Shown one piece after another: positions 5,801-7,017 of a DNA stretch of 7,017 nt. Position numbers and translations under genes: made by a program. Each line of letters begins with the position of its first letter. The stretch's first letter is position 1. The notes beneath the pieces are model-generated. The model was not told the origin of the DNA. It did not search any database and saw only the letters and a list, made by a program, of their open reading frames with translations. Source of the stretch: Candidatus Omnitrophota bacterium (lineage in GTDB: Bacteria > Ratteibacteria > UBA8468 > B48-G9 > DTJG01); contig JAMCZX010000034.1 of NCBI GenBank assembly GCA_023485205.1, positions 1 through 7,017 of the forward strand, in the 5' to 3' direction.

Positions 5801-6730
5801 ATGGGAAAACTCCCAGAAGGTGAAAAAATTACACATCCTATAATAACAAAACAAATCACTATGGCTCAAAAACGGGTGGAAGGAAGAAATTTTGAAATAA
5901 GAAAACACCTTATAGATTTTGATGATGTTTTAAATCAACAAAGAAAAGTAATATATCAACTAAGAAGAGACATTTTGGAAACTCAGGATATAGAACATTA
6001 TCTGTTCCCATTTATAAACGAAACAATAGATGATCTTTTTAATGAATTTCTTAAAGAAAGCTCAAAAATTGAAGAATGGCATCCTGAAAAACTTTCTAAA
6101 CAATTAAAAAATATTTTTGATACAGACATTAATCTGTCCATACCAGAAAATATAAAAGAACAAATATTCTGGAGAGATACCACTCTGGAAGACACAAGGA
6201 AAAAAATCAATGAAGAATTTTTACAAAAAAAGCAACACCTGGGTCCTTCTTTCAATGAAATTATAAAATATATTTTTCTCCAGGAGGTAGACCAAAAATG
6301 GAAATCGCATTTACGAGCCATAGATGACCTTAGAGAAGGAATTAATCTTCGTTCTTATGCCCAAAGAGATATTCTTGTTGCTTATAAACAGGAGGCTTTT
6401 TTACTTTTTGAACAAATGTATTCTTCAATTAAAACAGAGATTCTTTCTACTATTTTTAAAATAAAAGTAGAACCTTCTGAACAAATATATAGCCCTAAAA
6501 AAGTTCTTGCTCCATCTATGTTTACCCATCAGGAATTTGAACAGTTTGAAACTCTTCAGACCCAGGAAACAGACCAACAACCATCAGAATCTTTTTCTGT
6601 TAAAACAACAGGTAATATAATTGAAACACAACCAATAAAAGTTGGACAAAAAATAGGAAGAAATCAACCCTGTCCTTGTGGCAGTGGGAAAAAATATAAA
6701 CATTGTTGCGGAAAAAATGTTACAGTATAA
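2888..6730 (+). CDS. secA: Protein translocase ATPase SecA, enlarged form
   Basis: SecA is the motor that binds preproteins and drives them through SecYEG in the inner membrane by ATP hydrolysis. This one has 1280 residues, against about 840-900 in B. subtilis and E. coli. Visible in order: Q-motif region M-R-H-F-D-V-Q (97-103); Walker A G-E-G-K124-T; F-G-F-D-Y-L-R-D-N-M (225-234); DEVD Walker B 252-255; the preprotein cross-linking region with D-E-F-T-G-R (362-367); A-G-M-T-G-T (413-418); M-A-G-R-G-V-D-I (531-538, where most SecAs have T for V); G-G-L-H-I-I-G-T-E-R-H-E (917-928); arginine-finger motif G-R-A-G-R-Q-G-D (938-945); helical scaffold and wing domains to about 1215; a Q/E/T-rich linker; and a SEC-C zinc motif with C1262, C1264, C1273, C1274. 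Extra mass is an insertion of about 370 residues between 544 and 916 and one of about 28 residues near 178-205. No frame break is seen. It is co-oriented with tRNA-Phe and dnaA. Confidence 0.97.
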   Translation: MDYYDSLLASLRKLNPGTKLFINRLLNRDRYAFMEQMISLLHKINELEEKIKKFSNEEMKNKTLEFKDRLSKGETLEDILPEAYALVRESARRFVNMRHFDVQILGGIALHYGNIAEMSTGEGKTLVATLPVYLNALTGQGCHLVTVNDYLAKRDTQWMGPIYYNLGLSVGCIVSYFQTSGQSEMSAFTFDPAFLPADSRYLYLRTIPRKEAYACDITYGVGSEFGFDYLRDNMAITKESIVQRDLNYAIVDEVDSILIDEARTPLIISGPSEESVNLYYDIDKVVRKLNKDMDYILDEENQIVSLTDDGLKKCERFLGVENLYDGAHTDMVHLINQSLRAHTYSVRDKDYVVKNGEVIIVDEFTGRLMPGRRWSDGLHQAIEAKESVRIESENQTLATISFQNYFRLYKKLAGMTGTALTESAEFKEIYKLNVIAIPTNKPLKRIEFNDEIYKTEKEKFNSAVNEIEQMYKNSRPVLVGTVSIEKAEKLSKILRHKNIPHQVLHGKNHEAEAAIIAQAGKPGAVTIATQMAGRGVDIILGGNPEVLSREETIRIIWSQKSKIKSSSKTHPQKKLFHEVLNELEEAYKKSLEDIDKKYKSSIEQAKDSLTEKEKIFAQIDTKIKEQLERTIFIAKAEEEFLRTEPKILILKERYMETENALKNAQSQNEYQKKPELLKDFKESRSKAYHEYEGTKEFIRKKHGIFIRKDIEERANQIILLCEIAQGQASNVKKELEQLIENLFVSIKGYQDSITSVLSDEMKNSASFKDFSGRTKKIKDFLEISEKQVFELKIEQNEEFIKNFLDKFQAEYKNFISGLDTLESDIIFILGDKEYSTKQKEYLSASENYENLHSQYEKEISFAREEYEKKHSAIEEEWKTAREEMEKSPEEFRAIYNETLEKNLKPWEKDHEKVISLGGLHIIGTERHEARRVDNQLRGRAGRQGDPGSASFYLSLEDDLLRIFGSERLTGIMGKLPEGEKITHPIITKQITMAQKRVEGRNFEIRKHLIDFDDVLNQQRKVIYQLRRDILETQDIEHYLFPFINETIDDLFNEFLKESSKIEEWHPEKLSKQLKNIFDTDINLSIPENIKEQIFWRDTTLEDTRKKINEEFLQKKQHLGPSFNEIIKYIFLQEVDQKWKSHLRAIDDLREGINLRSYAQRDILVAYKQEAFLLFEQMYSSIKTEILSTIFKIKVEPSEQIYSPKKVLAPSMFTHQEFEQFETLQTQETDQQPSESFSVKTTGNIIETQPIKVGQKIGRNQPCPCGSGKKYKHCCGKNVTV
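4517..5635 (+). other. Insertion of about 370 residues in SecA NBD2, probably coiled coil
   Basis: Residues 544-916 separate two parts of nucleotide-binding domain 2 that are only some 7 residues apart in B. subtilis SecA and about 40 in E. coli. The segment is rich in Lys, Glu, Gln and Asn, poor in proline, and shows long heptad-like stretches (about 576-690 and 840-910), so an antiparallel helical hairpin projecting from the motor is a reasonable reading. The reading frame is open throughout and A-rich like the rest of the gene, so it looks like a lineage-specific part of SecA rather than an intein: no intein splice-junction motifs were seen. Its function is unknown. Confidence 0.8.
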
Positions 6731-6731
6731 T
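6703..6731 (+). promoter_or_regulatory. Candidate dnaA promoter overlapping the secA stop
   Basis: TATAAT (6726-6731) is a perfect -10 that includes the secA TAA stop, with TTGTTG (6703-6708, 3/6) 17 bp upstream. Transcription would start near 6738, just before the 11-bp DnaA-box-like units. The weak -35 and AT-rich setting leave read-through from secA as the alternative. Confidence 0.45.
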
Positions 6732-6746
6732 ATTTATAAAATAGAA

Positions 6747-6779
6747 TTGTGGAGGACTTGTGGATAACTTGTGGAAAAG
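6747..6779 (+). repeat. Three tandem 11-bp units with DnaA boxes across the dnaA start
   Basis: Units TTGTGGAGGAC (6747-6757), TTGTGGATAAC (6758-6768) and TTGTGGAAAAG (6769-6779) share TTGTGGA and are spaced by one helical turn. Bases 6759-6767 are TGTGGATAA, the exact complement of the DnaA box TTATCCACA. Bases 6770-6778 give TTTTCCACA, which fits TTWTNCACA. The first unit gives TCCTCCACA, two mismatches from consensus, and contains the dnaA Shine-Dalgarno GGAGG (6751-6755). The second unit contains the GTG start codon. DnaA bound here would cover its own initiation region. Confidence 0.75.
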
Positions 6780-7017
6780 TTGGGATTTAGTGTTAACAAA
6801 TTTAAAAGATTCTATACAAAATGATAGAACTTTTGATACATGGATAAAACCTATTAAACCTGTTAAAATTGAAGATAATTTTATTTATTTGGAAATACCA
6901 AATCCCTTGTTTTATAAAGGAATAAGTATATTTATAGAAAATCTTAAAATGGCTATTTTTAAAACAATAGGAACACCATTGGAAATAAAATGGATATATC
7001 CGGAAATATTTTTTTTA
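6760..7017 (+). CDS. dnaA: Chromosomal replication initiator DnaA, N-terminal part (runs off the window)
   Basis: DnaA binds DnaA boxes at the origin and opens it for helicase loading. The 86 visible residues, open to the window end, match domain I, the helicase- and DnaA-interaction domain: N-L-W at 3-5, T-F-D-T-W-I-K-P-I at 24-32 (the F..WI.PL signature), then Y-L-E-I-P-N-P-L-F and a helix ending near K-T-I-G, as in E. coli domain I. The ATPase and DNA-binding domains lie beyond the window. GTG at 6760 is preferred: GGAGG is 4 nt upstream (short), an in-frame TAG at 6742-6744 rules out a longer form, and the only other near choice is TTG at 6769, 13 nt after GGAGG. The gene begins 29 nt after secA. 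Its SD and start lie inside DnaA-box-like repeats, implying autoregulation. Confidence 0.9.
   Translation, partial: MDNLWKSWDLVLTNLKDSIQNDRTFDTWIKPIKPVKIEDNFIYLEIPNPLFYKGISIFIENLKMAIFKTIGTPLEIKWIYPEIFFL

Noticed and set aside
5998..6321. 107-codon open frame on the minus strand within secA
   Set aside because: Antisense to conserved SecA coding sequence, composition of a shadow frame, no supporting start signal.
6284..6327. AGGAGGT followed by ATG at 6298 inside secA, resembling an internal gene start
   Set aside because: The frame closes after nine codons, so it encodes nothing plausible; the bases are explained by SecA codons.

Overview
The window is bacterial chromosomal DNA of low GC content, roughly one third by eye. 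Starts are Shine-Dalgarno led and the promoters look like ordinary sigma-70 sites. It holds a three-gene block on the minus strand, a divergent intergenic region of about 200 bp, then a plus-strand block of tRNA-Phe, secA and the beginning of dnaA. The lineage cannot be fixed from this sequence. The unusually long SecA, the short 'Thermotoga/archaeal-type' adenosylhomocysteinase and the secA-dnaA neighbourhood suggest a deep-branching or uncultured bacterial group. No phage, transposon or CRISPR signal is visible.

Left block (minus strand, read right to left): a SAM-dependent O-methyltransferase-like protein, a 62-63 residue tautomerase-family protein, and S-adenosylhomocysteine hydrolase (ahcY). 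They are spaced by 76 and 40 bp and probably form a transcription unit behind a good promoter at 2660-2687. The link between first and last gene is sensible: the methyltransferase produces S-adenosylhomocysteine, which the hydrolase removes. A perfect 9-bp inverted repeat lies at the predicted transcript start. The first 26 bases of the window are a near-copy, inverted, of an internal ahcY segment.

Right block (plus strand): a TTGACA/TATACT promoter precedes tRNA-Phe(GAA). The secA start codon lies only 20 nt after the tRNA, so the two appear to be one transcript that needs tRNA 3'-end processing. SecA is 1280 residues long, with all hallmark ATPase motifs and a C-terminal SEC-C zinc motif. 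It is greatly enlarged by a charged, probably coiled-coil insertion of about 370 residues inside nucleotide-binding domain 2, and has a smaller insertion in domain 1.

Immediately after secA the window ends in the N-terminal domain of DnaA. Three tandem 11-bp units, two of which fit DnaA-box consensus (one perfectly), cover the ribosome-binding site and start codon of dnaA. This is a compact candidate autoregulatory site and possibly the edge of the replication origin.
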